Source: an uncultured Fibrobacter sp.
GTDB lineage: Bacteria > Fibrobacterota > Fibrobacteria > Fibrobacterales > Fibrobacteraceae
DNA: 64,000 nt
Reading direction: 5' to 3'
NCBI GenBank assembly: GCA_934700345.1
Contig: CAKUXP010000010.1
Coordinates: forward strand, 18,448-82,447
The position numbers were made by a program, and so were the translations under genes. Below the pieces are notes generated by a model that saw nothing but the letters and a program-made list of their open reading frames with translations, searched no databases and had not been told where the DNA came from. Of the stretch, positions 34,612 to 42,900 are shown in pieces (position 1 is the stretch's first letter; every line of letters begins with the position of its first letter).

Positions 34612-36597
34612 ATGCGTTCACAGGAACAGAAACTACTGGAACTTTTGTCCAATCACAGCGTGACCTTCTTTATCCCGCCTTATCAGCGGAATTATGAATG
34701 GGATGAATCCCAGTGCTCTGCGTTTTGGGATGACATTCTCTTCACCTACAAGAAAAACAAGTCCGGATGCAAAACGGAACATTTTTTTGGAACGCTGACC
34801 TATTTCCAGTCGGAGTCGGTTTTTGGACTGCCGACCCAATTGGTTTTGATCGACGGGCAGCAAAGAGTAACGACGACGATGCTCTTCCTGCTTGCGATGC
34901 GTGATTTGCTAGATAATATCCATAAAAAAGAATTTATCGATTGTTCTTATTTGAAAAATGAAAAGGTTGCGGATGGAAACGAGGAGTACAAAATCAAACT
35001 GAAACAGGTCGAAGCGGATTGGCCGGTCTATAAAAATTTGGTGCTGGGCAAAAAGCCTGAATCAAGGGACGTGTATACTGCGGTTTATCGAAATTATAGT
35101 TTTTTCAAAAGAAAGCTGGCTGCTCATAGAATGGCGGACCCCGATTTAACAAAATTGATCGACTGGGGCATAAGCCAATTCGGCGTGGTTACTGTGGAAC
35201 TGGATCCTAAAAATTCGTGGGAAAACCCGCAGGAAATTTTTGAATCGATGAATTCGCTCGGAAAACCGCTTTCGCTTTCGGACTTGGTTCGAAATTACCT
35301 CTTGATGGGGAAGAATGCGAACGAACAGGAGCTACTGTATCAAACGTTCTGGTTGGAAATTGAAAAGGTAATTCCAGGAAACATTCATCATTTTATCCGT
35401 GACTTTATCCAGTTGCGAACGGGCAGAGCGCAGAAAAAAGCGACGCAGAACAATGCAAAGGACCTGTATCGGGTTTTCAAGGAATATGTCAAGGGAAAGG
35501 ACATAAGACAGGAGGAAATCCTATCGGATTTTTCCAGGCTCGCACCGCTCTATGCGGCGATTATTTCCGGGAAGATGCCCGGCCATGCGGATATCGAAGC
35601 GAAGCTGGGAGACCTTCTCTCAATGCAGGCCTCTGTGGCAAATTCATTCTTGCTGAGGCTTCTCGAACAACACCAAAAGGGCTGCTTTAACGATTTTGAA
35701 CTGTCGGAAATCCTTGACGCATTCCGAATCTATGTCATCCGGCTGCGAATCTTGGGGCTTTCCGCTGCGGCGAACAAGGCTTTTCCCGAACTTGTCAGAG
35801 ATTTTGACAAATTGAAATCGTGTCCGGATAAGCGGCAAAAGATGTTTGATATTTTGAGCACACAACAGTATAATTTGCGGGTCCCTTCCAATGTTGAAAT
35901 CGTGGCTCATCTAATGACGGCGAACTTCTATAACTTTGCCTATAAAAAGTTCATTCTGGCTCTTGTCGAGGAACGTCTGACAAAAAGCCGTCCCGATTTA
36001 AGCGATCCCGATTTACAAATAGAACATATCATGCCGCAAATGCTCAATGGCACATGGAAAGCGGAACTGGGTGAAGATGCGGAAAAAATTCACGAGGAAC
36101 TAGGCAATACGATTGGCAACTTGACGCTTATCCGTCACAACCAAGTGTTAGGGAATAAATCTTTTCAAGAGAAAAAAAAGATTTACGAAAATTATGCCGG
36201 TCTCCAGATTGCGAAGACGGATATTACGAATTGCGACAAATGGAATGCGGAGACTATCAAAAATAGAACGATGCGAATTGTCGCTTATCTCGTGAACGAA
36301 GTGCTGCCTGTTTCCGTGCGCGATGAAAAGCGAAACTTTTTGAAACCCAAGGGCCTGTCTTTTGAATACTTGGGACTTGTCGGTGAGAATATTCGCTTTA
36401 TTGAAAATCCGGCTTATGTGGCAAAAGTCGTTTCCGATAACGAAGTGGAATTCGAAAACAAAATCTGGAGACTTTCCTCATTGACTGCGGAACTCAAGAG
36501 ACGCCTTGGCAAGGCGACACCTTCGGAAGCGTACCGCGGTTCCCAATACTTTGAATATGACGGGACAAGGCTTGACGCTTTGATGGAGCAGGGGTGA
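34612..36597 (+). CDS. sspE: SspE-type restriction protein (DUF262 + DUF1524 HNH)
   Basis: 661 aa from the ATG at 34612 (AGAGG site 5 nt upstream; an in-frame TTG at 34585 is weaker). N-terminal DUF262: IPPYQRNYEW (21-30) and the nucleotide-site motif DGQQR (81-85), plus 'ESMNSLGKPLSLSDLVRNYLL'. C-terminal DUF1524 HNH nuclease: 'IEHIMPQ' (His472) and 'NTIGNLTLIRHNQVLGNKSF'. A final ~60-residue module ends 'YRGSQYFEYDG'. DUF262/DUF1524 proteins include GmrSD (type IV) and SspE, which uses phosphorothioate sensing with NTPase and nicking activities. Proximity to sspABCD favours SspE. It is convergent with the modification operon and lies 3' of it. Confidence 0.85.
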   Translation: MRSQEQKLLELLSNHSVTFFIPPYQRNYEWDESQCSAFWDDILFTYKKNKSGCKTEHFFGTLTYFQSESVFGLPTQLVLIDGQQRVTTTMLFLLAMRDLLDNIHKKEFIDCSYLKNEKVADGNEEYKIKLKQVEADWPVYKNLVLGKKPESRDVYTAVYRNYSFFKRKLAAHRMADPDLTKLIDWGISQFGVVTVELDPKNSWENPQEIFESMNSLGKPLSLSDLVRNYLLMGKNANEQELLYQTFWLEIEKVIPGNIHHFIRDFIQLRTGRAQKKATQNNAKDLYRVFKEYVKGKDIRQEEILSDFSRLAPLYAAIISGKMPGHADIEAKLGDLLSMQASVANSFLLRLLEQHQKGCFNDFELSEILDAFRIYVIRLRILGLSAAANKAFPELVRDFDKLKSCPDKRQKMFDILSTQQYNLRVPSNVEIVAHLMTANFYNFAYKKFILALVEERLTKSRPDLSDPDLQIEHIMPQMLNGTWKAELGEDAEKIHEELGNTIGNLTLIRHNQVLGNKSFQEKKKIYENYAGLQIAKTDITNCDKWNAETIKNRTMRIVAYLVNEVLPVSVRDEKRNFLKPKGLSFEYLGLVGENIRFIENPAYVAKVVSDNEVEFENKIWRLSSLTAELKRRLGKATPSEAYRGSQYFEYDGTRLDALMEQG

Positions 36598-36607
36598 AAA
36601 CAAAAAG

Positions 36608-36632
36608 CACTTTAGATTTTTGGTCTAAAGTG
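36608..36632 (-). terminator. Hairpin terminating the ssp operon
   Basis: Perfect 9-bp stem CACTTTAGA / TCTAAAGTG with a 7-nt loop; on the minus strand it is followed by CTTTTTG. It lies 100 bp past the last minus-strand gene and 11 bp past the sspE stop, so it could also work on sspE, though without a T tract in that direction. Confidence 0.65.
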
Positions 36633-36731
36633 ATTGAGGGTTGTGGATTTTCTGATTTGTTTTAGGTTTAGAAAAATCACTTCTTTGCTCTGTTAATCAC
36701 GAAAATTTATCTTGAAATCTGAGGATCCATT

Positions 36732-37220
36732 TTACCAAGTTTTGTCGGACAAAATGTCTTCCACAACATATTCAAGATTTTCAATATAGCCAGGCTTTTC
36801 CTTTCCTCTGCGGTCTAAAATTGAAAATCCTGTGTTTGCGTATTCTTCGATGGCGACTTTGATTTTCCGCCCCAAGTTTTCTCCGTTTTCCGTGATATGC
36901 TCAAAATCTTTTTTTAGTCCATCAGGATTATCTTTGTAAAGTTCCTGCAAAGTCAGGGCAATCATTGTTTTTAGGATTTTGCTGCGGCCGTTAAAAACTT
37001 CCTTTCCAAACGGCGGATTTTTTGTTTTTTGATTTAGCGGAGTACGTTTCTCAACTAAGATTCCAAGAATAAACGCCCACAAGAAACGCTGCCAGTCAAA
37101 TTGAAAAACTGCTCGAGAGGCTTTTGTTGTTTCAGCGTTTAAAAATTTATTACAGAATTTATTATACCATTCATCATCAATGTTGAATTTTGATGTTCCG
37201 ATGTCGATTATTTCTTCCAT
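36732..37220 (-). CDS. Hypothetical protein, last gene of the phosphorothioation operon (162 aa)
   Basis: Soluble, charged, mostly helical by sequence; no signal peptide or membrane segment. Notable stretch: 'AVFQFDWQRFLWAFILGILVEKRTPL' (aromatic-rich, residues ~38-63), then 'FNGRSKILKTMIALTLQELY'. I do not recognise the family. It starts 22 bp after the SMC-like ATPase gene and ends the operon. By position it may be the small subunit of the helicase/SMC restriction cassette, as DptG/SspG-like subunits are in related systems; this is inference only. A+T-rich like its neighbours. Confidence 0.65.
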   Translation of the reverse strand: MEEIIDIGTSKFNIDDEWYNKFCNKFLNAETTKASRAVFQFDWQRFLWAFILGILVEKRTPLNQKTKNPPFGKEVFNGRSKILKTMIALTLQELYKDNPDGLKKDFEHITENGENLGRKIKVAIEEYANTGFSILDRRGKEKPGYIENLEYVVEDILSDKTW

Positions 37221-37242
37221 GATTTACGCTCCTTTTAGTAAT

Positions 37243-39330
37243 TTAACCTTTTATCTTTTTGATGACAGTGTACTGGTCGTTTATGTTTTCAGATTTTGAG
37301 AGAGTCAATTCATAAGCCGTTTCGATGTCAGAAGATTCATTTATAAATTTTCTGATTTCATCGTTCGCTTTGTTTTTTGTTGATGTGTCATCTTTTATGA
37401 TGATGATTGACTGTTCAAAAGCCTTTACGATTGTTTTTATTGTGCTTGTCTTGTTGTCTCCGCCAAGATGAGAAACTGGAGCGTCCGTAACAAAAGGATA
37501 TTGAATTCCAAACTGCTCCTGAGCAACAGTCAAAATTCCAGCGATAACAGCAAGTTGGATTGAAATTCGGTTTCCCTGATTTATGTTCAGAATTCGGCTT
37601 CCGCTTTCATCTACTGTATAAATTTCAGAAGTCTGCAAGTCGATTTTTATATCTCCGACAATTGCGGCGTTTTCATGCGTCATTTCCTTGTAAAATTCAT
37701 TTGCACGCTGTTCAACCTGCTTATAGGCTGTGTCATTTGCTACTTCAAAAAGTTTTTTCATAATCTGGCTTAATTTTGAAGAATATCTAATTCTAGTTTT
37801 ATCCTTATCATCGATTTCTTTATCTTCAATAACTATAGATTCAAGATCTTTCTTCTTCTTGAAAATCTGATTTTCTATTACGCGAATAGAACCATCATTA
37901 TTATCTGAAACACGTTCCGCATTTCTAAGAAGAGTTGAATATCTGCTTATTGTATGCCTTACTTCATTTATATGCTTTACCGTTTCAGCGGAGTTTTTCT
38001 CATCATCAGGATTTATAGAATTCAACTTTTCTTCGAGAGCTTCCTCATCTTTAAGAAGATTGCTTTTTCTTGTTTCGTTATTGCGTTTTCTTTCAATCAT
38101 TTGAGAAAGCCTGTCTGGAACTTTTCTTATCTCATCGCTCATGTCGCCGACGCTATAGTTTAATTGGCGAAGATAATTTCCGAGTTTGTCAGTGTCGCCT
38201 TTTGAAAGACGGCTTTCTGCAAATTTTCTGCCTTCACTTCCTTCAGACAAGTCCGCGTTGCAAATTGTGCAGCGGCAGCAGTCTAAAGCTTTTTTTATTT
38301 CAAACTGCGGAATGCTCGGAGGAACTTCGCCTTTCTTTTCTAGTTTTGAATAAAAATCCTTAAAAGTGAGTATCTTTTCTTTTACTTTATAAAAAACGGA
38401 CTCTTCTGCAATCGAAGATTTTTCACTGTCTATCAGTTCTATTTCACGATTTATGCGCTTTCTGTTTTCTTCAAGCTGTTTCTTATCTTTGAAGTATTCT
38501 TCAAACTCTTTAAGTTTTGAAAGTTCTTCTTCATTTTCTTCAAGGATTTCCTTATATTTTGCAATCTGCGAATCGGCTTCGTCTTTTTCCTTTTGGTAAT
38601 CCGCTTTTTGCTCAGTCAGTTTGTCAATGTCGAGGGAAAGTCTCTCGTGTTCATTTTTCGCTTTTTTGCCTTTTCCAAGTTTTATCTGAACACTGCGGCT
38701 TATTGTGTCCGCATATTTTTCCGCATAATTTTTCGCCTTTTCAAAAAGTTCAAGCCTAGCAATTTCTTTGACAGCACGACGGAAATTTCCGCCGCGCTGC
38801 AGCTGCATAATTTTAGATGCTGCTTCTCCCTGAAACAGGAAAAAGTCTTTTATAGAATTTGAAAAATAAAGCTTTATTCGTTCCTGCGCGTCTGTTCCAA
38901 GAAACGGATTTGTTCTTCCGTCAAACTTATCAACTTCTGAAACAGAAATTCTTTTTGAGCTGTATTCGTATTTTCCATCTGCAAGTTTGTACGAATAAAA
39001 ACGTTCTATTAAGAGCAGAATATTAGGATTAAGGACATCTTCAACAACAAGCGAAACTCCAGATTCAATCGTCTGCAAATTCTCTTTTAAGGCTTCATTT
39101 ATTTTGTGCTTGTTCAAAATCAATGCTGCAATTTCCTTTTCATTTTCTGTCCAGGATTCTTTCTGCGTGTCGTATACTCTTCCGTAAATTGCAAAATTCA
39201 TTGCGTCAAAAAGTTTTGATTTTCCTGTATTGTTCTGACCGATTACAAGAGTGGTCATTGGAGAAAATTTGATTTCATTTTTGTTAAAATAGGAAAGAAA
39301 ATTTTCTATAGCAAGTTGTTTTAGAAACAT
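37243..39330 (-). CDS. DndD/SMC-like ATPase with zinc hook
   Basis: 695 aa. N-terminal ABC head: 'AIENFLSYFNKNEIKFSPMTTLVIGQNNTGKSKL' region with Walker A GQNNTGKS (31-38). Residues ~210-330 and ~365-500 are coiled coils that flank a CxxC hook (DCCRCTICNAD, Cys354/Cys357, with Cys351 nearby). C-terminal head: 'INQGNRISIQLAVIAGILTVA' (ABC signature area) and Walker B 'YPFVTDAPVSHLGG'. Rad50/RecN/DndD-type architecture suggests DNA end or loop handling. In phosphorothioation loci DndD-like ATPases act in modification or restriction; here SspC already supplies the modification ATPase, so a restriction role with the helicase gene is more likely. Confidence 0.8.
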   Translation of the reverse strand: MFLKQLAIENFLSYFNKNEIKFSPMTTLVIGQNNTGKSKLFDAMNFAIYGRVYDTQKESWTENEKEIAALILNKHKINEALKENLQTIESGVSLVVEDVLNPNILLLIERFYSYKLADGKYEYSSKRISVSEVDKFDGRTNPFLGTDAQERIKLYFSNSIKDFFLFQGEAASKIMQLQRGGNFRRAVKEIARLELFEKAKNYAEKYADTISRSVQIKLGKGKKAKNEHERLSLDIDKLTEQKADYQKEKDEADSQIAKYKEILEENEEELSKLKEFEEYFKDKKQLEENRKRINREIELIDSEKSSIAEESVFYKVKEKILTFKDFYSKLEKKGEVPPSIPQFEIKKALDCCRCTICNADLSEGSEGRKFAESRLSKGDTDKLGNYLRQLNYSVGDMSDEIRKVPDRLSQMIERKRNNETRKSNLLKDEEALEEKLNSINPDDEKNSAETVKHINEVRHTISRYSTLLRNAERVSDNNDGSIRVIENQIFKKKKDLESIVIEDKEIDDKDKTRIRYSSKLSQIMKKLFEVANDTAYKQVEQRANEFYKEMTHENAAIVGDIKIDLQTSEIYTVDESGSRILNINQGNRISIQLAVIAGILTVAQEQFGIQYPFVTDAPVSHLGGDNKTSTIKTIVKAFEQSIIIIKDDTSTKNKANDEIRKFINESSDIETAYELTLSKSENINDQYTVIKKIKG

Positions 39331-39333
39331 AGC

Positions 39334-39528
39334 TTAGTATCCTTTTAAAGTTTTTTCATCTTGTAAAATTGCCTCAATTCCGTCATCAAGAGCTTTACGG
39401 ATTTGAGGATAATCGTTAGAGGTGCGGACCACTTGAAAAAGAATGGCGGCAAGTTGTATAATTTGTTTGGGTTCGTTTTTAAGCGAATCTCTTGCTATTT
39501 TGGGTAAGGCTTCTTCTATCTTTGACAT
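39334..39528 (-). CDS. Hypothetical small protein between helicase and SMC genes (64 aa)
   Basis: 64 aa, starting 12 bp after the helicase gene and ending 3 bp before the SMC gene. A ribosome site (AAGGAGAC) lies 5-8 nt before the ATG. The sequence looks all-helical ('PKQIIQLAAILFQVVRTSNDYPQIRKALDDGIEAILQDEK', given here only as region 20-60). No family is recognised. The tight spacing argues that it is a real subunit or regulator of the cassette rather than a chance frame. Confidence 0.65.
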   Translation of the reverse strand: MSKIEEALPKIARDSLKNEPKQIIQLAAILFQVVRTSNDYPQIRKALDDGIEAILQDEKTLKGY

Positions 39529-39540
39529 ATTAAAGTCTCC

Positions 39541-41715
39541 TTATAAATATTTCCTTAGAATTTTTTCAATTTCTGCGTAGTTGTCTGCGGTTGCGGCAAA
39601 ATCCATTGCGCGTTTTATTTCGTTTTCCATAATTGACTGCGCATAAACTGAATTTCTGTCCGGCGGAACTACGATAAAGTCAAAAATTTCGGCAAGTGTC
39701 TTGTTTGTCTCAGGCGATTTTCTTAAGACACGACCGCGCCGCTGGATAAACTCACGCTCGGAAGTGCTGCTTGCAATAAAGAAAGCTCGTTTCGCAGCAG
39801 GAATATCAATTCCTTCATTAAGCCGTTGCTTGGCAAAAAGAATCTCGATTGCTCCGGCTGTAAAGCTTCCTATAACGTCACGCTTTGTTCCCTGAACATA
39901 TTCGCTCATTCGAACAATTTTTCCATTTGAAACCAATTCATTCCAAAGTTCTGACTTATAGACTTCCAAAAAATCCATGCCGTTCTCGTCTTTTCCGTCG
40001 GGACAGAAAACAATTGTCTTGTCCTTGTATTTTGAAATCTCATTCTGCATGATTTCAAGGAATTCAGATTTTTTGTTCTGGGCACGCTCGATTATTCTGT
40101 GCCGCTCCTTTAAAAGCTGTTCCAGCCGCTCTTCATCTTCTTTGTCCGTTTTAGAAGAATTATTAACGATGACAGAAAGACGCGAGATTTTTTCAGAAAT
40201 ATTTTCATAGTCTTTCATTTCAAAATCTGTAAGCGGAACAACCGTAGGATGATATTCGTAATGGCAGAGCATATCCGTTTCAATCGCGTTTTTTATAGAA
40301 AATTCATAGGGATTTTCGGACGGACAGAAATAGTCGAATATCGATTTTGTGCCTTTTTCATCGTAAGGACGTTTCGGAGTCGCAGAAAGCCCGATTCTGT
40401 ATTTGATTTTTTCAGGGAGTTTTTTTGAATAGCTTGCTGCTCCGAATTTATGGACTTCATCGGCAATTATCAAAGTTGAATCTAGCTTCAGCGACTCAAG
40501 GATTTTCTCATCGTTTCCGCAAAAAGAATCATAAGTCGTGATAATCACAAGTCTTTTATCTTGCACATCTTTTTTCAGAATTTTCAGAAGCCGCAAGTCA
40601 GACAATTTTTCTTTCCAGTCAAGTCCTGAACGGATTGGAATAATTTCACCCAAAAAACATTCCTCAATATCTTTTTGCCACTGGTCAACCAAATCTTTCA
40701 GCGGAACAATTATCAGCACAGAAGTTAATTCAATTTCTCTTGAAAGTTCATTTGCGCAGAACAATGATGTCAATGTTTTTCCAGTTCCTGTCGCCATTGC
40801 CAAAAGCGTCTGAAAATTGTTTGACTTGAAATTTTTAATTGCCTTTATTTGATGCGGTCTCGGCGATTTTTTCCCTTTAAAATCAAAGAAAAGGTTATCG
40901 GCTAAAATCGATTTTTCGTTATCCATCTCCGCCTCCTTAACCACATCAGGAATGACAGTCTTGTCTCCGTGGCTTATTTTGTACACAATATTCCTGTCTT
41001 TCGAAAACTCTTTTTTATCCAGTTCAAAATCAGCTGTTCCGCGTTTATATTTTTCAAGAATCGCTTTGTCAATTGACGGAAAATGCAGGACTTTCAGCTT
41101 TTCGTCAAAGTTTCCCCAGATTGCGGCGAAAGCTGTTTCTTTTTGAATCACACGCGCTTTTTCATCTGTAGATTTCCACGAGCAGAAAACATCGACGGTT
41201 TCATAGTTTTTTGTTAAGGCGTTTTCGGATTCGTTCATCGAACCTGAAAACGCGATTTTGTTTCCGTCGGAATCTTCGACAAGCCCGAGTTTTTCGTGAT
41301 ACATTCCGACAGAAGAGCCGTTTTCCGTAAAGGCGATTTTTATGTTCAGTACGCCGGATTCAACTAGATTTGCCAGAAGATTCAAACGCTCTTTTTCAAA
41401 GAAATTTTCTGGCTCCGTTTTCAGCCCGTGAAGAAGCGCATTTTCTATGATTTTTGCGCGGATCTCATAGCCTTTGCGGATTGCGATTTCATCTTCCGCC
41501 GAAAGATAAGGAGACGCCACAAGCTCGATTTTTCCGCCTTTCTTGGCAAGAGCGCAAATTCCTTTTGAAATTTCAATCAACGCCGAAGAAGAAAAAAATC
41601 CGACAGAACGTCTGTACGAAACAGCATTTTCGAGGACAGGAATGTAAAAGTCCTGAACGATATTGTCCTGTGGAGAACGGTATTCTTGTTTGATGTTGAT
41701 TTTTGTAAAATTCAT
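39541..41715 (-). CDS. PLD-nuclease/SF2 helicase fusion (SspF-like restriction protein)
   Basis: 724 aa from the ATG at 41715 (GGAAGGGGG site upstream); a GTG at 41733 that overlaps the sspA stop is an alternative. Residues ~20-205 form a phospholipase-D-type nuclease half: HEK at 140-142 in 'GMYHEKLGLVED' and 'FSGSMNES' (157-163); one such motif per chain means dimerisation for activity. Residues ~285-700 are an SF2 helicase: Walker A MATGTGKT (308-314), DEVH (419-422), 'GLSATPKRPYD', and motif VI 'QRRGRVLRKS'. It is adjacent to sspA and transcribed with it. The family occurs in several defence loci; here it should cut or unwind DNA lacking phosphorothioate. Confidence 0.82.
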   Translation of the reverse strand: MNFTKINIKQEYRSPQDNIVQDFYIPVLENAVSYRRSVGFFSSSALIEISKGICALAKKGGKIELVASPYLSAEDEIAIRKGYEIRAKIIENALLHGLKTEPENFFEKERLNLLANLVESGVLNIKIAFTENGSSVGMYHEKLGLVEDSDGNKIAFSGSMNESENALTKNYETVDVFCSWKSTDEKARVIQKETAFAAIWGNFDEKLKVLHFPSIDKAILEKYKRGTADFELDKKEFSKDRNIVYKISHGDKTVIPDVVKEAEMDNEKSILADNLFFDFKGKKSPRPHQIKAIKNFKSNNFQTLLAMATGTGKTLTSLFCANELSREIELTSVLIIVPLKDLVDQWQKDIEECFLGEIIPIRSGLDWKEKLSDLRLLKILKKDVQDKRLVIITTYDSFCGNDEKILESLKLDSTLIIADEVHKFGAASYSKKLPEKIKYRIGLSATPKRPYDEKGTKSIFDYFCPSENPYEFSIKNAIETDMLCHYEYHPTVVPLTDFEMKDYENISEKISRLSVIVNNSSKTDKEDEERLEQLLKERHRIIERAQNKKSEFLEIMQNEISKYKDKTIVFCPDGKDENGMDFLEVYKSELWNELVSNGKIVRMSEYVQGTKRDVIGSFTAGAIEILFAKQRLNEGIDIPAAKRAFFIASSTSEREFIQRRGRVLRKSPETNKTLAEIFDFIVVPPDRNSVYAQSIMENEIKRAMDFAATADNYAEIEKILRKYL

Positions 41716-41729
41716 CGTTTCCCCCTTCC

Positions 41730-42890
41730 TCACCTATTTTCCTCTATATACCCCATCGCCTTTTCCAGAGCGCGAAAATCCTCTTCGCCTGTAAAATATC
41801 CCACGCTGAAACGCACTGTGCCTGCCGGAAATGTTCGGAGGAATTTGTGTGCGAGCGGAGAGCATTGAAGTCCTGTGCGCACGGCGATTTCCATTTCATC
41901 AAAAACGTTTCCGATGTCTTCCGCCGCATAGCCGTCAAAAACGGTGGAGACAACGCCGATGCATTTTGTTTTTTCTGAAAATCTGTCCGCCGGACCTGCT
42001 ATCTTCACAAAGTCATACTGCCGCAGAATCTCCAAAAGCCTGCGGTGATTTTTTTCTTCGGCAGCGCGGATTTCGTCCTGATTCTGCAAGAACCATTGTG
42101 CCGCCGCATGAAGTCCTGCCACCGCGCAGATGTTCTGGCTTCCCATCTCGTAGCGGCCCGGAATATTTTCGGGCATTTCCTGGTTCGCCGAATCAACGCC
42201 TGTTCCGCCAAAAAGAACCGGCTCCAGCGCGACATTACGGCTTTTTGCAAATCCGCCGATTCCGAACGGCCCGTACAAGGTCTTGTGCCCGGCAAAAACC
42301 GCAAAGTCAACCAGATCGCTCGCCACATCCAAAGGGACAAGCCCTGCAGTCTGCGCCATGTCGGTCACGGTAAGTGCGCCATACTTTTTCGCAGCGGCAA
42401 AAATTTCAAGAACCGGCGAAACAAGTCCTATCACGTTGCTTGCATGGCTTACAATCACAATGTCCGGCGGAATTTCTGCAAACTGCGCGTTGATTTTTTC
42501 AATGTCGTATTCAAAATCAGGCGAGACAAAAAGTTGCCTTACACAAATCTTTCCGACCTTTTCAAAATGATGCAGAACGCGCGTTACCGAATTGTGCTCA
42601 AACGGCGAAATGTAAACAGTTTTCTTCTTTTCATCCGCAAGCAGCCCCTGAATCACCATGTTCAGCGCAACAGTCGCGCTCGGAGCAAAAATCACGTCCT
42701 TGTTCGGAGAGCAAAGAATCTTCTGGATAAAACCACGAGTTTCAAAAATTATCTTCGATGATTCTGCCGCCAATTTGTACTGGCCGCGTCCCGCATTTCC
42801 TCCGTGCTTTCTGTAAAAAGAATCCATAAAAGAGTAAACACATTCAGGCTTCGGAAAGGTTGTTGCCGCATTGTCAAAATAAAAACTCAT
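41730..42890 (-). CDS. sspA: Cysteine desulfurase SspA (IscS/DndA-like)
   Basis: 386 aa, PLP-dependent class V aminotransferase. Schiff-base Lys203 in 'FAGHKTLYGPFGIGG', cofactor residues in 'VTDMAQTAG' and 'PFEHNSV', persulfide Cys343 in 'RTGLQCSPLAHK'. The short catalytic loop and 'YFDNAATTFPKP' start match the group II/SufS-like or DndA-like forms. It removes sulfur from cysteine and passes it to SspD. It follows sspC by 10 bp and its stop overlaps a possible GTG start of the helicase gene. Housekeeping NifS/IscS is a possible alternative identity, but there is no iscU or other Fe-S gene nearby. Confidence 0.88.
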   Translation of the reverse strand: MSFYFDNAATTFPKPECVYSFMDSFYRKHGGNAGRGQYKLAAESSKIIFETRGFIQKILCSPNKDVIFAPSATVALNMVIQGLLADEKKKTVYISPFEHNSVTRVLHHFEKVGKICVRQLFVSPDFEYDIEKINAQFAEIPPDIVIVSHASNVIGLVSPVLEIFAAAKKYGALTVTDMAQTAGLVPLDVASDLVDFAVFAGHKTLYGPFGIGGFAKSRNVALEPVLFGGTGVDSANQEMPENIPGRYEMGSQNICAVAGLHAAAQWFLQNQDEIRAAEEKNHRRLLEILRQYDFVKIAGPADRFSEKTKCIGVVSTVFDGYAAEDIGNVFDEMEIAVRTGLQCSPLAHKFLRTFPAGTVRFSVGYFTGEEDFRALEKAMGYIEENR

Positions 42891-42900
42891 TTATTCTCCC

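Noticed and set aside
34612..36597. Stand-alone GmrSD type IV restriction enzyme
   Set aside because: Domain content alone allows it; the neighbouring sspABCD operon makes SspE more likely. Not fully excluded.
41730..42890. Housekeeping NifS/IscS
   Set aside because: No iscU, sufBCD or tRNA-thiolation gene is nearby, and it is embedded in the ssp operon.
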